A stretch of 15,166 nucleotides of DNA, from assembly GCA_003819975.1 (NCBI GenBank), contig RPPU01000032.1, forward strand, positions 1 through 15,166, written 5' to 3'. The notes beneath the pieces are model-generated. The model worked only from the letters and a program-made list of their open reading frames with translations. It did not search any database and had not been told where the DNA came from. The position numbers and the translations under genes are program-made. Each line of letters starts with the position of its first letter. The stretch's first letter is position 1. The DNA comes from Desulfobacteraceae bacterium. GTDB taxonomy: Bacteria; Desulfobacterota; DSM-4660; Desulfatiglandales; HGW-15. Of the stretch, positions 1 through 6,945 are shown in pieces.

Positions 1-2
1 AA

Positions 3-22
3 GTCTTGGAGTCTTTGTGGTT
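3..22 (+). repeat. Partial dispersed 'CTTTGCGTCTTGG' repeat
   Basis: The window opens inside a stretch reading GTCTTGGAGTCTTTGTGGTT. It resembles the low-complexity repeat seen at 1761-1788, 4691-4724 and 14338-14366. The copy is cut by the window edge and is the most diverged of the four. It ends about 50 bases before the ATPase start codon. Confidence 0.4.
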
Positions 23-70
23 ATAAGTTTTTCTAATCGGCTTATCCGGATCGGGCAAACGGATCACATC

Positions 71-1666
71 ATGACTCTTCCAGACAATGAAAATCAATCG
101 CCGCTGGTCTCGATGCGCGGCATGACCAAGCGCTTCCCGGGCGTGGTGGCCGTGGATCACGTGGATCTCGAACTTTATCGCGGGAAAGTTCTGGCTTTAC
201 TGGGAGAAAACGGAGCAGGCAAAAGCACCTTGATGAATCTCTTGGCCGGTCTTTATCGTCCGGATGAAGGCGAAATCCATATCAAAGGCAGACGGGTCAG
301 GATCCGTTCCCCGCGGGATGCCGCTGCTTTGGGCATCGGCATGGTGCATCAGAATTTTATGTTGGTGGAGACCATGACCGTGGCGGAAAATACAATTCTA
401 GGAATGAAAGGGTTGGCTTTTATCCCGGATATGAAAAAAGTCGGACGCGGGATCCGGGAGCTTTCCGAACGTTACGGTCTTCAGGTGGATCCCGAGGCCT
501 ATATCTGGCAGCTCGGCGTGGGCGAACAGCAACGGGTGGAGATTTTAAAATTGCTCTACCGCGGTGTTGACATTTTAATCCTGGATGAGCCCACCGCGGT
601 TTTGACGCCTCAGGAAGCGGGGGACCTCGGCCGGAACATTCGACAAATGACGGCGGAAGGTAAAGCGGCGGTTTTTATCACGCATAAGATGGAAGAGGTT
701 ATGACTTTTTCCGATGAAGTGCGTGTTTTGCGGGGCGGAAAATCGGCAGCCGTTAAAGTCACCCGCGAAACCGATCCCCGTGAACTGGCGCGCCTGATGG
801 TGGGGCGGGAAGTCCTTTTTGCTTTCGACAAGCAACCTTGCCGCAAAGGCGAACCGGTTTTGGAGTTGGAGCATATTTCCGCCCGGAGCGAAAGGGGGCT
901 GACGGCTCTCAAAGATGTCTCCTTGCGCATTCACGGCGGTGAGATTTTGGGTATTGCCGGCGTAGCCGGAAACGGACAACGTGAATTGGCCGAAGTGATC
1001 ACCGGACTACGCCGGCCGTCCGGCGGCCGGTTGATCGTCAAGCGTGAAGACAAAACCTACGCCCGCCCGCTCGCCATGATCCGGTCCGGGGTCAGCCATA
1101 TTCCGGCCGACCGCATGGCCATGGGTATTGTGGGCTCGATAAGCGTGGCCGGGAATCTGGTCATGAAGGCCTATCGCCAGGCGCCGATCTGCCGTAAAGG
1201 TCTGTTCCGGCCGAAACAAATTCTGATTTTCGCCAAGCGCTTGATCGAGGCGTTCCGGATCGCCACGCCCAGACCGCAAACCGAAGCCAAGTTTCTTTCG
1301 GGCGGAAATATCCAAAAGATCATTCTGGCCCGGGAAATCGAGGCTTGCGGCGGGTTGCTGATCGCCGTTTATCCTTCGCGGGGCTTGGATGTGGGCGCCA
1401 CGGAAGCCGTGCGCCAAAAACTTCTGGAGCAACGCGATCAAGGTAACGCGGTCCTGCTCATTTCCGAGGATTTAGAGGAGCTGTTGAGCGTGGCCGACCG
1501 GATCGCGGTTTTGTTTGAAGGAAGGATTCAGAGTATCCTGGACGCGGAGCGGGCCGATATCGAATCGCTGGGCTTGCTCATGGCCGGGGTGCATTTGCCG
1601 CCAACCGAACAGTGGGGAGGCAAAAATAGGTTGAGTGATGTGGATCAGATTGAAAAGAATATATAG
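71..1666 (+). CDS. BMP-family (nucleoside/simple sugar) ABC transporter, double ATPase subunit
   Basis: A 531-residue tandem ATPase that should drive import of a nucleoside or related solute at the inner face of the membrane. The first ATPase domain is intact: Walker A GENGAGKST near residue 45, Q-loop VHQNF near 92, signature LGVGEQQ near 148 (the family usually has LSVGEQQ), Walker B ILILDEPTA near 168 and H-loop His205. The second domain has a degenerate Walker A (GVAGNGQRE), a good LSGGNIQK signature and a Walker B ending AVYPSRGLDVGA that lacks the catalytic Glu. This asymmetry is normal for the family (NupO/YufO and RnsB are relatives). The open frame extends to a GTG at 17, but the ATG at 71 gives the usual N terminus, and the upstream part translates repeat sequence. 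The Shine-Dalgarno is weak. Two matching permeases follow. Substrate specificity cannot be read from the sequence. Confidence 0.93.
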   Translation: MTLPDNENQSPLVSMRGMTKRFPGVVAVDHVDLELYRGKVLALLGENGAGKSTLMNLLAGLYRPDEGEIHIKGRRVRIRSPRDAAALGIGMVHQNFMLVETMTVAENTILGMKGLAFIPDMKKVGRGIRELSERYGLQVDPEAYIWQLGVGEQQRVEILKLLYRGVDILILDEPTAVLTPQEAGDLGRNIRQMTAEGKAAVFITHKMEEVMTFSDEVRVLRGGKSAAVKVTRETDPRELARLMVGREVLFAFDKQPCRKGEPVLELEHISARSERGLTALKDVSLRIHGGEILGIAGVAGNGQRELAEVITGLRRPSGGRLIVKREDKTYARPLAMIRSGVSHIPADRMAMGIVGSISVAGNLVMKAYRQAPICRKGLFRPKQILIFAKRLIEAFRIATPRPQTEAKFLSGGNIQKIILAREIEACGGLLIAVYPSRGLDVGATEAVRQKLLEQRDQGNAVLLISEDLEELLSVADRIAVLFEGRIQSILDAERADIESLGLLMAGVHLPPTEQWGGKNRLSDVDQIEKNI

Positions 1667-1683
1667 CATAAATCCGCCCTTGC

Positions 1684-1736
1684 GTAGGAGCGGGGCACAA
1701 TTTTTTTCTAAAATTGTTTTTCAAACCCGCCCCTAC
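1684..1736. repeat. Long imperfect hairpin of the 'GTAGGGGCG' repeat type
   Basis: The outer arms GTAGGAGCGGG (1684-1694) and CCCGCCCCTAC (1726-1736) pair with one A-C mismatch. The inner arms ACAATTTT (1697-1704) and AAAATTGT (1710-1717) pair perfectly. The GTAGG...CCTAC ends match the perfect palindrome at 5534-5561, so this looks like another member of the same repeat family. It lies inside the transporter operon, between the ATPase and first permease genes. Confidence 0.65.
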
Positions 1737-1760
1737 TTAAAGATTTTTATATTTTTTAAA

Positions 1761-1788
1761 CTTTGTGTCTTTGCGTCTTGGTGGTGAA
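1761..1788 (+). repeat. Dispersed 'CTTTGTGTCTTTGCGTCTTGG' type repeat
   Basis: The core CTTTGCGTCTTGG (1768-1780) is shared with the copy at 14338-14366. It is preceded here by a near-duplicate CTTTGTGT. It ends about 22 bases before the permease start and creates an in-frame TTG-led extension (from 1763) of the permease reading frame that should not be annotated as protein. Confidence 0.6.
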
Positions 1789-1810
1789 AAGTATTCTACA
1801 AGAGAGGCCT

Positions 1811-2920
1811 ATGCGTTTCCTATTTGAAAAAAGAAAAGCCAAATCGCGCCCGGCGCTTTTTCTGGTGCCCCTGATTTCCTTTGTGCTTTCATTGGCATTG
1901 GCCGGGATTTTGCTGGCTCTTTTCCGGGCCAACCCTTTGCAGACTTACGCGGCGATGTTTTGGGGTGCTTTCGGTTCCTGGGCCAATTTCAGCGAAATCC
2001 TGGTCAAGACCATCCCGCTGATCCTGACCGGTTTGGCGGTTTCGGTCGCTTTTCGCATGGAATTCTGGAATATCGGCGCCGAAGGGCAATTGACCATGGG
2101 CGGAGTGGCCACGGCCGGGGTGGCTTTGTTCTGGTCCCAAAATGTTCCGGCTTGGGTGGTGCTGCCTTTGGCCTTGTCGGCCGGCGTTTTGGCCGGAGCG
2201 CTGTGGGCCGGGATCCCGGCGGCGCTGAACGCCTATCTCAAGGTCAATGAAACCCTCACGACGCTGATGCTCAACTACGTGGCCATTTTGTTCTCGCAGC
2301 ATCTTTACTACGGCCCCTGGCGGGATCCCAAGGGCTATGGTTTTCCGGGTACGGCTTATTTTCCGGAAGCGGCCTGGCTGCCGCGCATCACGGGCCGGGT
2401 GCATCTGGGCCTGGTGTTCGCGGTTTTACTGGCTTTACTGCTGTGGGTGGCCATAAACCGCACCCGTTGGGGATTCGAGACCCGCATCATCGGCCAGAAC
2501 CGTACGGCGGCCCGTTACCTGGGCATCCCCATCGCAACCACGATCGTGATCACGCTGCTGATCTCCGGCGGCCTGAGCGGACTCAGCGGAGCCACGGAAG
2601 TCACGGGCATCTCGCGGCGGCTGCAGCAGGGATTATCCATGGGCTATGGTTACACCGCTATTATCGTAGCCTGGTTGGCCCAGCTCAACCCGATCGCAGT
2701 TCTGTTCGTTTCTTTGCTGATGGCCGTGCTGCTGGTGGGCGGAGACCAGATACAGATGACTATGGGTTTGCCGGCGGCCATGGCGCTGGTGCTGCAGGGG
2801 CTGATCCTTTTTCCCATGCTGGCGGGCGCCCTGTTTACCGAGTATCGCCTGATCCTGGTCCATGCCAATACCGGCAAGGCCAAAGCGATCGTCGCGGAAC
2901 GGAGTCCGGATCATGCCTGA
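1811..2920 (+). CDS. BMP-family ABC transporter permease 1
   Basis: A 369-residue inner-membrane permease with about eight to ten hydrophobic segments, starting with a positively charged MRFLFEKRKAK and a long helix. It carries the family motif EFWNIGAEGQLTMGG (about residues 79-93) and NETLTTLMLNYVA in the cytoplasmic coupling region, both typical of NupP/YufP-like nucleoside permeases. The ATG at 1811 is preferred over the upstream TTG at 1763 because an AGAGAGG ribosome site sits just before it and the extension translates repeat DNA. The stop overlaps the start of the second permease by 8 bases, so the two are very likely translationally coupled. The partner ATPase is upstream, across a 144-base gap filled with repeats. 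Confidence 0.92.
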   Translation: MRFLFEKRKAKSRPALFLVPLISFVLSLALAGILLALFRANPLQTYAAMFWGAFGSWANFSEILVKTIPLILTGLAVSVAFRMEFWNIGAEGQLTMGGVATAGVALFWSQNVPAWVVLPLALSAGVLAGALWAGIPAALNAYLKVNETLTTLMLNYVAILFSQHLYYGPWRDPKGYGFPGTAYFPEAAWLPRITGRVHLGLVFAVLLALLLWVAINRTRWGFETRIIGQNRTAARYLGIPIATTIVITLLISGGLSGLSGATEVTGISRRLQQGLSMGYGYTAIIVAWLAQLNPIAVLFVSLLMAVLLVGGDQIQMTMGLPAAMALVLQGLILFPMLAGALFTEYRLILVHANTGKAKAIVAERSPDHA

Positions 2921-3866
2921 ATTATTTGCTTCCATTCTGGCCATCACCCTGGGGGCGGGAACCTCCCTTATTTATGCGACCCTGGGCGAGATCTACACGG
3001 AACGATCCGGGGTCCTAAACCTCGGGGTCGAAGGCATTATGTTGATGGGCGCGCTCACGGCTTTTGCTTCTGCTTTCTACTCCGGAAGCCTGATTGTGGC
3101 CATGATCGCCGCCATGGCGACCGGAGCGGTTTTGGCCGGCATGCATGCTTTTCTCTGCATTACCATGCGCGCCAACCAAGTCGTAAGCGGCTTGTGCATC
3201 ACCCTTTTCGGTTCCGGCCTGGCCAGCTTTCTCGGGCAGACTTTGGGGCCGCAAAGCAACAGCCGCTATCTGGTCGGATTGAGCGGACCGAAAATGACTC
3301 CTCTGGCCATACCCGGTCTGCATTCTATTCCCATCCTGGGTGCGGTTTTTAACCAAGATCTTTTGACCTATTTGGTTTATCTGCTGGTGATCGCCGCTTG
3401 GTTTTTCCTTTATCGCACCAAAAGCGGTTTGAATTTGCGGGCAGCGGGTGAAAACCCGCAAACAGCCGACGCCATGGGTATTCCGGTTTCCAAAGTTCGC
3501 TATGCGGCTACGATCTGGGGTGGAATGTTGATCGGCTTGGGCGGCGCGCATCTCTCCCTGGCCTATACGCCGGGTTGGGCCGAGAACATCACGGGCGGCC
3601 GCGGTTGGATCGTAATTGCCCTGGTGATTTTTGCCATGTGGAATCCGCTGCGGGCCGTGTTGGGCGCGATTTTGTTCGGCGGAATCAATGCGGTGCAGTT
3701 CCGGCTGCAGGCAGCGGGCACCGTAATCCCGGCCGCTTATCTGAATATGCTGCCCTATCTGGCAACGATCCTGGTGCTGATCGTCATGACCTGGTGGGAA
3801 ACCTTGAGCAAGCGTATCGGCGCGCCGGCGGCATTGGGCAGGGCGTATGTGCGCGAGGAAAAATAA
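2913..3866 (+). CDS. BMP-family ABC transporter permease 2
   Basis: A 317-residue, strongly hydrophobic inner-membrane protein that should pair with the preceding permease to form the channel. The N terminus IYTERSGVLNLGVEGIMLMG is the signature of NupQ/YufQ-type permeases. Further family blocks are NLRAAGENPQTADAMGI near the middle and GGRGWIVIALVIFAMWNP toward the C terminus. The start ATG lies inside the last codons of the first permease (overlap 2913-2920). An upstream in-frame ATG at 2862 would need a 59-base overlap and adds only hydrophilic residues, so it is rejected. The gene is followed by a repeat block and a possible terminator at 4000-4027, which would end the transporter operon. 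Confidence 0.92.
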   Translation: MPELFASILAITLGAGTSLIYATLGEIYTERSGVLNLGVEGIMLMGALTAFASAFYSGSLIVAMIAAMATGAVLAGMHAFLCITMRANQVVSGLCITLFGSGLASFLGQTLGPQSNSRYLVGLSGPKMTPLAIPGLHSIPILGAVFNQDLLTYLVYLLVIAAWFFLYRTKSGLNLRAAGENPQTADAMGIPVSKVRYAATIWGGMLIGLGGAHLSLAYTPGWAENITGGRGWIVIALVIFAMWNPLRAVLGAILFGGINAVQFRLQAAGTVIPAAYLNMLPYLATILVLIVMTWWETLSKRIGAPAALGRAYVREEK

Positions 3867-3947
3867 TTTTTTTTGATCCTGAAAATCGGACAAGAGTCCG
3901 CTTGTAAATCGGACAGGAGTCCGCTTGTAAATCGGATCAAAAAAAAT
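3866..3947. repeat. 82-bp element: 14-bp inverted repeat bounding tandem 23-bp repeats
   Basis: Perfect 14-bp inverted arms, ATTTTTTTTGATCC (3866-3879) and its complement (3934-3947), enclose two 23-bp direct repeats (3883-3905 and 3906-3928, differing at one base) and the first 8 to 10 bases of a third. Each 23-mer contains its own perfect hairpin, CGGAC-4-GTCCG. The first arm overlaps the last base of the permease stop codon. No open reading frame is present. Confidence 0.75.
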
Positions 3948-3949
3948 GA

Positions 3950-3969
3950 ATTCCGGCGTACGCCGGAAT
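3950..3969. repeat. Perfect 20-bp palindrome, REP-like
   Basis: ATTCCGGCGTACGCCGGAAT is a perfect palindrome. Sequences of this kind are frequent dispersed intergenic repeats in proteobacteria and related genomes. It lies two bases beyond the 82-bp repeat element. Confidence 0.7.
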
Positions 3970-3999
3970 GAATATAGAGTGCACACAGCATTTAAAATG

Positions 4000-4027
4000 T
4001 ATCGACAATAAAAGGTCGATATTTTTT
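4000..4027 (+). terminator. Possible intrinsic terminator of the ABC transporter operon
   Basis: A 7-bp stem, TATCGAC (4000-4006) with GTCGATA (4015-4021) and an 8-base loop, is followed directly by TTTTTT (4022-4027). The stem is short and only moderately GC rich, so the call is tentative. Its position between the transporter genes and the next + strand gene fits. Confidence 0.4.
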
Positions 4028-4057
4028 AATTAAGTGCTTAAAAGGAGAGATTTTCGC

Positions 4058-4687
4058 ATGAAAATTTTGATTATCGGCGCGTCGCGCGGCATAGGTTTTT
4101 CTCTTTTCAATCAGGCGTTGAGCGCGGCTCACGAAGTGACTGCTATGGCGCGCGATCCGAGCCGGCTGGGTGTTCTGAATAAACAGGCCCGCGTTCTGAA
4201 AGGCGACATTCTGGACATGAACGATCTCAAAGAGGCCGTGCACGGTCAGGAGGGGGTTTGCATCACCATCGGCGTCAAGCCGGCTTTTAAGCCGGTTACT
4301 GTTTTTTCCGAAGGAACCCGCAATGTCGTCAATGTTATGAAAAATTCAAATGTTAAAAAATTAATTTGCGTGACCGGGATCGGAGCCGGCGACAGTAAGG
4401 GTCACGGCGGTTTTCTCTACGATCGGATTTTTAATCCGTTGCTTTTGAAGACGATCTATCAGGATAAAGATCGGCAGGAGGAGATTGTGCGGACTTCCGA
4501 TCTGGATTGGGAGATCCTCCGGCCCGGTTTTCTGACCAATGGTTCGCGTACGGGACGATACCGGGTGGTGACCGATTTGACCGGCTTCACGGCCGGAAAA
4601 ATTTCGCGCGAAGACACGGCCGATTATATTTTGAAAGAATTCGCGGAAATGCGGTACGTGCGCAAGAGTGTTTTGCTGAATTATTAG
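4058..4687 (+). CDS. NAD(P)-binding atypical SDR protein (NmrA/BVR-B-like)
   Basis: A 209-residue cytoplasmic Rossmann protein. The N terminus MKILIIGASRGIG carries the GxxGxxG-type dinucleotide motif straight after the first beta strand. AMARDPSRL follows at the second strand, where a phosphate-binding Arg would suit NADP. GDILDMNDLKEAVHG, LICVTGIGAGDSKG and DWEILRPGFLTNG are blocks typical of the SDR_a5-like and NmrA-like families, which include flavin/biliverdin reductases and redox sensors. The classical YxxxK catalytic pair is not obvious, as usual for this group. The start at 4058 is set by AAGGAGAG at 4042-4049; the upstream ATG at 4034 has no such support. Substrate and role are unknown. 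The phosphatase gene downstream is separated by a repeat and need not be related. Confidence 0.8.
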   Translation: MKILIIGASRGIGFSLFNQALSAAHEVTAMARDPSRLGVLNKQARVLKGDILDMNDLKEAVHGQEGVCITIGVKPAFKPVTVFSEGTRNVVNVMKNSNVKKLICVTGIGAGDSKGHGGFLYDRIFNPLLLKTIYQDKDRQEEIVRTSDLDWEILRPGFLTNGSRTGRYRVVTDLTGFTAGKISREDTADYILKEFAEMRYVRKSVLLNY

Positions 4688-4690
4688 AAA

Positions 4691-4724
4691 TTTCTCGCGC
4701 AAAGACCCAAAGGCGCAAAGGAGA
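4691..4724 (-). repeat. Dispersed 'CTTTGCGCCTTTG...' repeat, inverted copy
   Basis: Read on the minus strand this is CTCCTTTGCGCCTTTGGGTC followed by TTTGCGCGAGAA. That is nearly the same as the + strand copy at 14338-14366 (CTTTGCGCCTTTGCGTCTTGG followed by CGCGAGA). It begins four bases after the SDR stop codon and lies about 90 bases before the phosphatase start. Confidence 0.65.
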
Positions 4725-4812
4725 ATTATTAAAAATAAAAGGATGGAAACTCTTTTCGTACGAAGTCATCATCTTTGAAAATCGATTACATGGTAATGGA
4801 GCCTCTCTCATA

Positions 4813-5421
4813 ATGAAAACTTTTTATATCATCCGGCACGCGGACAAGGAGAAGGGTGATTTTTATAATCCGGTTCTGCGTCATCAAGATCAACCCATCA
4901 GCGCCAAAGGACAACAAGACGCGCGGAAATTGTATTCCTTTTTAGCCGATAAATCGGTCGGAGCGATTTATATCAGCGCTTATCAGCGTACCCGGCAGAC
5001 CATTGAATACACGACTCAGCAGTTAGGGCTTGTCCCAGTGGTAGACGACCGGCTTAATGAAATCGCCAGCGGTTTAATTGATGGCTTGGATAAGCAAGAG
5101 GTTATAGAACGGTTTCCCGAAGTTTGGAAAGCGTTTCAGGAACGAAAGTATGATTTTCGGTTTCCCGAAGGAGAAACCGGCGAAGAAGCCCGCGCACGGA
5201 TCATGAATTTTTTAGCGGAAAAGCAGAGTCAACACAACTCCGATTCTATTGTGATGGTAACCCACGAGGGTTTGATGCGAACGTTGATGTGCGCCCTCGT
5301 GGGCCTGCCGGTATACAAACGCTGGAATTTTCATGTGGATTTCTGCGGTATTATGGAAATCGCTTTTCAGCCGGATTATAACGAATGGAAAGTGATGCGG
5401 TTCAATCAGGTTTGCCCGTGA
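4813..5421 (+). CDS. Histidine phosphatase superfamily protein
   Basis: A 202-residue cytoplasmic protein of the phosphoglycerate mutase-like, histidine phosphatase superfamily. The catalytic motif RHAD sits at residues 8-11 (phospho-acceptor His9). It is followed by the phosphate-pocket arginine block SAYQRTRQTIEYT, an acidic residue in LNEIASG and the second active-site histidine in VMVTHEGLMRTL. The length fits single-domain family members (SixA, CobC or GpmB type), but the exact substrate cannot be assigned. The start at 4813 leaves MKTFYIIRHAD at the N terminus, standard for the family. A weak GGAG lies 11 bases upstream. The open frame runs back to 4507 across the SDR gene and a repeat, and that part is not real. 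Confidence 0.88.
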   Translation: MKTFYIIRHADKEKGDFYNPVLRHQDQPISAKGQQDARKLYSFLADKSVGAIYISAYQRTRQTIEYTTQQLGLVPVVDDRLNEIASGLIDGLDKQEVIERFPEVWKAFQERKYDFRFPEGETGEEARARIMNFLAEKQSQHNSDSIVMVTHEGLMRTLMCALVGLPVYKRWNFHVDFCGIMEIAFQPDYNEWKVMRFNQVCP

Positions 5422-5654
5422 AAGTTATCTTAGAGATTCGGAATCTCGCTTCTTTCATATGAATGGCGTCTATTCGATTGTTTTTTGGATGGCGACGATT
5501 ATTTTTCGATAATGGTAGCAGTGGCCTTCATCCGTAGGGGCGACCGGCCGGTCGCCCCTACTCAGATGATTGTGTTAACGATTTTTAAAAAACAAGACTT
5601 GCTCCCGCATAAATTTTATTTTTCGGATATAGTCTCGGACAACGAGTATCCACT
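5422..5654. other. Intergenic gap with a palindrome and no gene
   Basis: No supported ORF lies in this gap of about 230 bases. It holds the palindrome at 5534-5561, a small inverted repeat GAGATTC-G-GAATCTC (5433-5447) and an A/T-rich stretch from 5570 on that may hold a promoter for the glycosylase gene. No well-spaced -35/-10 pair was found. Confidence 0.5.
5534..5561. repeat. Perfect 28-bp palindrome of the 'GTAGGGGCGACCGG' type
   Basis: GTAGGGGCGACCGG (5534-5547) is followed immediately by its exact reverse complement (5548-5561). Palindromes with GTAGGGGCG ends are recurrent intergenic repeats in several environmental bacterial phyla. The related, looser copy in this window is at 1684-1736. 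Confidence 0.75.
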
Positions 5655-6866
5655 ATGACCAATCTGATAATCACCAAACAACAAGCCCGTCGTTTTCTCC
5701 TGGCCCATCAAGGGTTATGGCCGCCAACCGAATCGAACAGTAAAAAAGGGGTGCTCGATTTTATCCGCCGGGTCGGCTGCATTCAATTCGATCCCCTCAA
5801 TATCGTGGGCCGCAACCCGGATTTGGTGCTCCAGGCCCGGTTCCGGAGTTTTCGACCTGATTGGTTGCAAGAATTGCTTTACCAAGATCGCAAGCTGGTA
5901 GACGGCTGGGATAAGAACTTGTCCATTTACCATATAAACGATTGGCCTTATTTCCGGCGTCATCGGGAGCAAGCAAAAAACAGTTTTAGAAATTCGGAAG
6001 CGGTTAAAGCCACTGCGCCGCAGATATGTCAAGCGATTAGGGAACGGGGACCGCTCTCTTCCAGAGATCTAGGCTTTAATGAAGTGGTGGATTGGCCCTG
6101 GGCTCCGACCCGTTTGAGCCGGGCGACTTTGGAAAGCCTGTATTTCCAGGGTACGCTGGTCATTCATCACAAAAGCCATACCCGCAAGGTCTACGATCTC
6201 GCGCAACGCCATGTTCCTGAAAAATTATTGTCAGCCGCTGATCCGAACGAAAAGGAAGAACCATATCATGATTGGTATGTGCTGCGTCGGATCGGCAGTA
6301 TCGGCTTATTGTGGAATCGGAGTAGCGATGCTTGGCTCGGAATGGCCGATATAAAAGGCCGGGAGCGACAAGCCGCTATTGAAAGACTATTGGAAAATCG
6401 AAAAATCCAAGAGGTCCGGGTTGAGGGCATCCGTTCCCCATTTTATATGAGCAGCAAGGACCGGTCGGGCCTGAATCAAGTGATAAAATCAAAAGGCCCT
6501 GTTCCGCGGGCCGCCATTCTGGCGCCGCTCGACAACCTGCTCTGGGACCGCCGCCTGATCGAGGAATTGTTCGGCTTTGATTATCGTTGGGAAGTCTATA
6601 AACCGGTTACGGAAAGAAGCCACGGATATTATGTGCTGCCGATTTTATACAAAGACCGGTTTGTTGCGCGTTTTGAACCGGGCCGGGAAAAAGCAACGGG
6701 CGCGGTGATCATCAAGAATTGGTGGTGGGAAGCGGAAATTACTCCATCCAAAAGAATGCAGGCGGATCTGCAGGTTTGTTTTAAGCGTTTTTTGAATTAT
6801 CTCGGTGCGGATCGAGTTCACATAGACAAAAAAATAAGGGAGAAAAGAGCATTGGATTGGCTTTAA
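5655..6866 (+). CDS. YcaQ/AlkX-type DNA glycosylase (HTH_42 winged-helix family)
   Basis: A 403-residue protein, close to the size of E. coli YcaQ. The N-terminal region ITKQQARRFLLAHQGL and the motif CIQFDPLNIVGRNPD (Q44, D46) match the HTH_42 family. The conserved C-terminal block reads LDNLLWDRRLIEELFGFDYR...GYYVLPILYKDR. Family members remove bulky N-alkylated bases and can unhook interstrand crosslinks. The catalytic motif is QxQ in the AlkZ group and QxD in the YcaQ/AlkX group; here Q44-x-D46 points to the YcaQ-like group. The start ATG lacks a convincing Shine-Dalgarno, but the N terminus aligns with the family. The gene faces htpG across a hairpin repeat and has no operon partner, so it is probably a stand-alone repair gene. 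Confidence 0.88.
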   Translation: MTNLIITKQQARRFLLAHQGLWPPTESNSKKGVLDFIRRVGCIQFDPLNIVGRNPDLVLQARFRSFRPDWLQELLYQDRKLVDGWDKNLSIYHINDWPYFRRHREQAKNSFRNSEAVKATAPQICQAIRERGPLSSRDLGFNEVVDWPWAPTRLSRATLESLYFQGTLVIHHKSHTRKVYDLAQRHVPEKLLSAADPNEKEEPYHDWYVLRRIGSIGLLWNRSSDAWLGMADIKGRERQAAIERLLENRKIQEVRVEGIRSPFYMSSKDRSGLNQVIKSKGPVPRAAILAPLDNLLWDRRLIEELFGFDYRWEVYKPVTERSHGYYVLPILYKDRFVARFEPGREKATGAVIIKNWWWEAEITPSKRMQADLQVCFKRFLNYLGADRVHIDKKIREKRALDWL

Positions 6867-6871
6867 GAATT

Positions 6872-6932
6872 TTGACAGGATTAACAGGATATACAGGATA
6901 AAGCCTTCGGCATTTATCCTGTTCATCCTGTT
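6872..6932. repeat. 'ACAGGAT' tandem/inverted repeat forming a long hairpin between convergent genes
   Basis: Three tandem ACAGGAT units (6875-6899) are followed by two inverted units. AACAGGAT-at-ACAGGATAAA (6883-6902) pairs with TTTATCCTGT-tc-ATCCTGTT (6913-6932), giving 18 base pairs, one 2x2 internal loop and a small GC-closed cap. It fills most of the gap between the glycosylase and htpG, which converge here. It may halt transcription from both sides, but there is no U-tract, so an intrinsic terminator is not certain. The 'GACAGGATTAACAGGAT' text recurs in many bacterial genomes. Confidence 0.7.
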
Positions 6933-6945
6933 CCATCTCATCGCT

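Noticed and set aside
575..1441. Long minus-strand ORFs (575-979 and 1007-1441) opposite the ATPase gene
   Set aside because: They are antisense shadows. The + strand frame has clear family motifs and the shadow proteins show no recognisable pattern.
71..3866. Importer and right-end hydroxylase as one purine-degradation system
   Set aside because: Nucleoside importers and xanthine dehydrogenases do co-occur elsewhere, but here about 10 kb of unrelated genes on both strands separates them and no other purine gene is present.
3866..3969. CRISPR array
   Set aside because: Only two full 23-bp units with no spacers between them and no cas genes; they are direct tandem repeats bounded by inverted arms.
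3015..3986. 323-residue minus-strand ORF opposite the second permease
   Set aside because: It is rich in Arg, Gln, His and Gly with no hydrophobic core or motif, as expected from reading a GC-rich permease backwards. It also runs into repeat DNA.
5433..5447. Small inverted repeat GAGATTC-G-GAATCTC as a terminator of the phosphatase gene
   Set aside because: When folded with a realistic loop only about five pairs remain and no U-tract follows.
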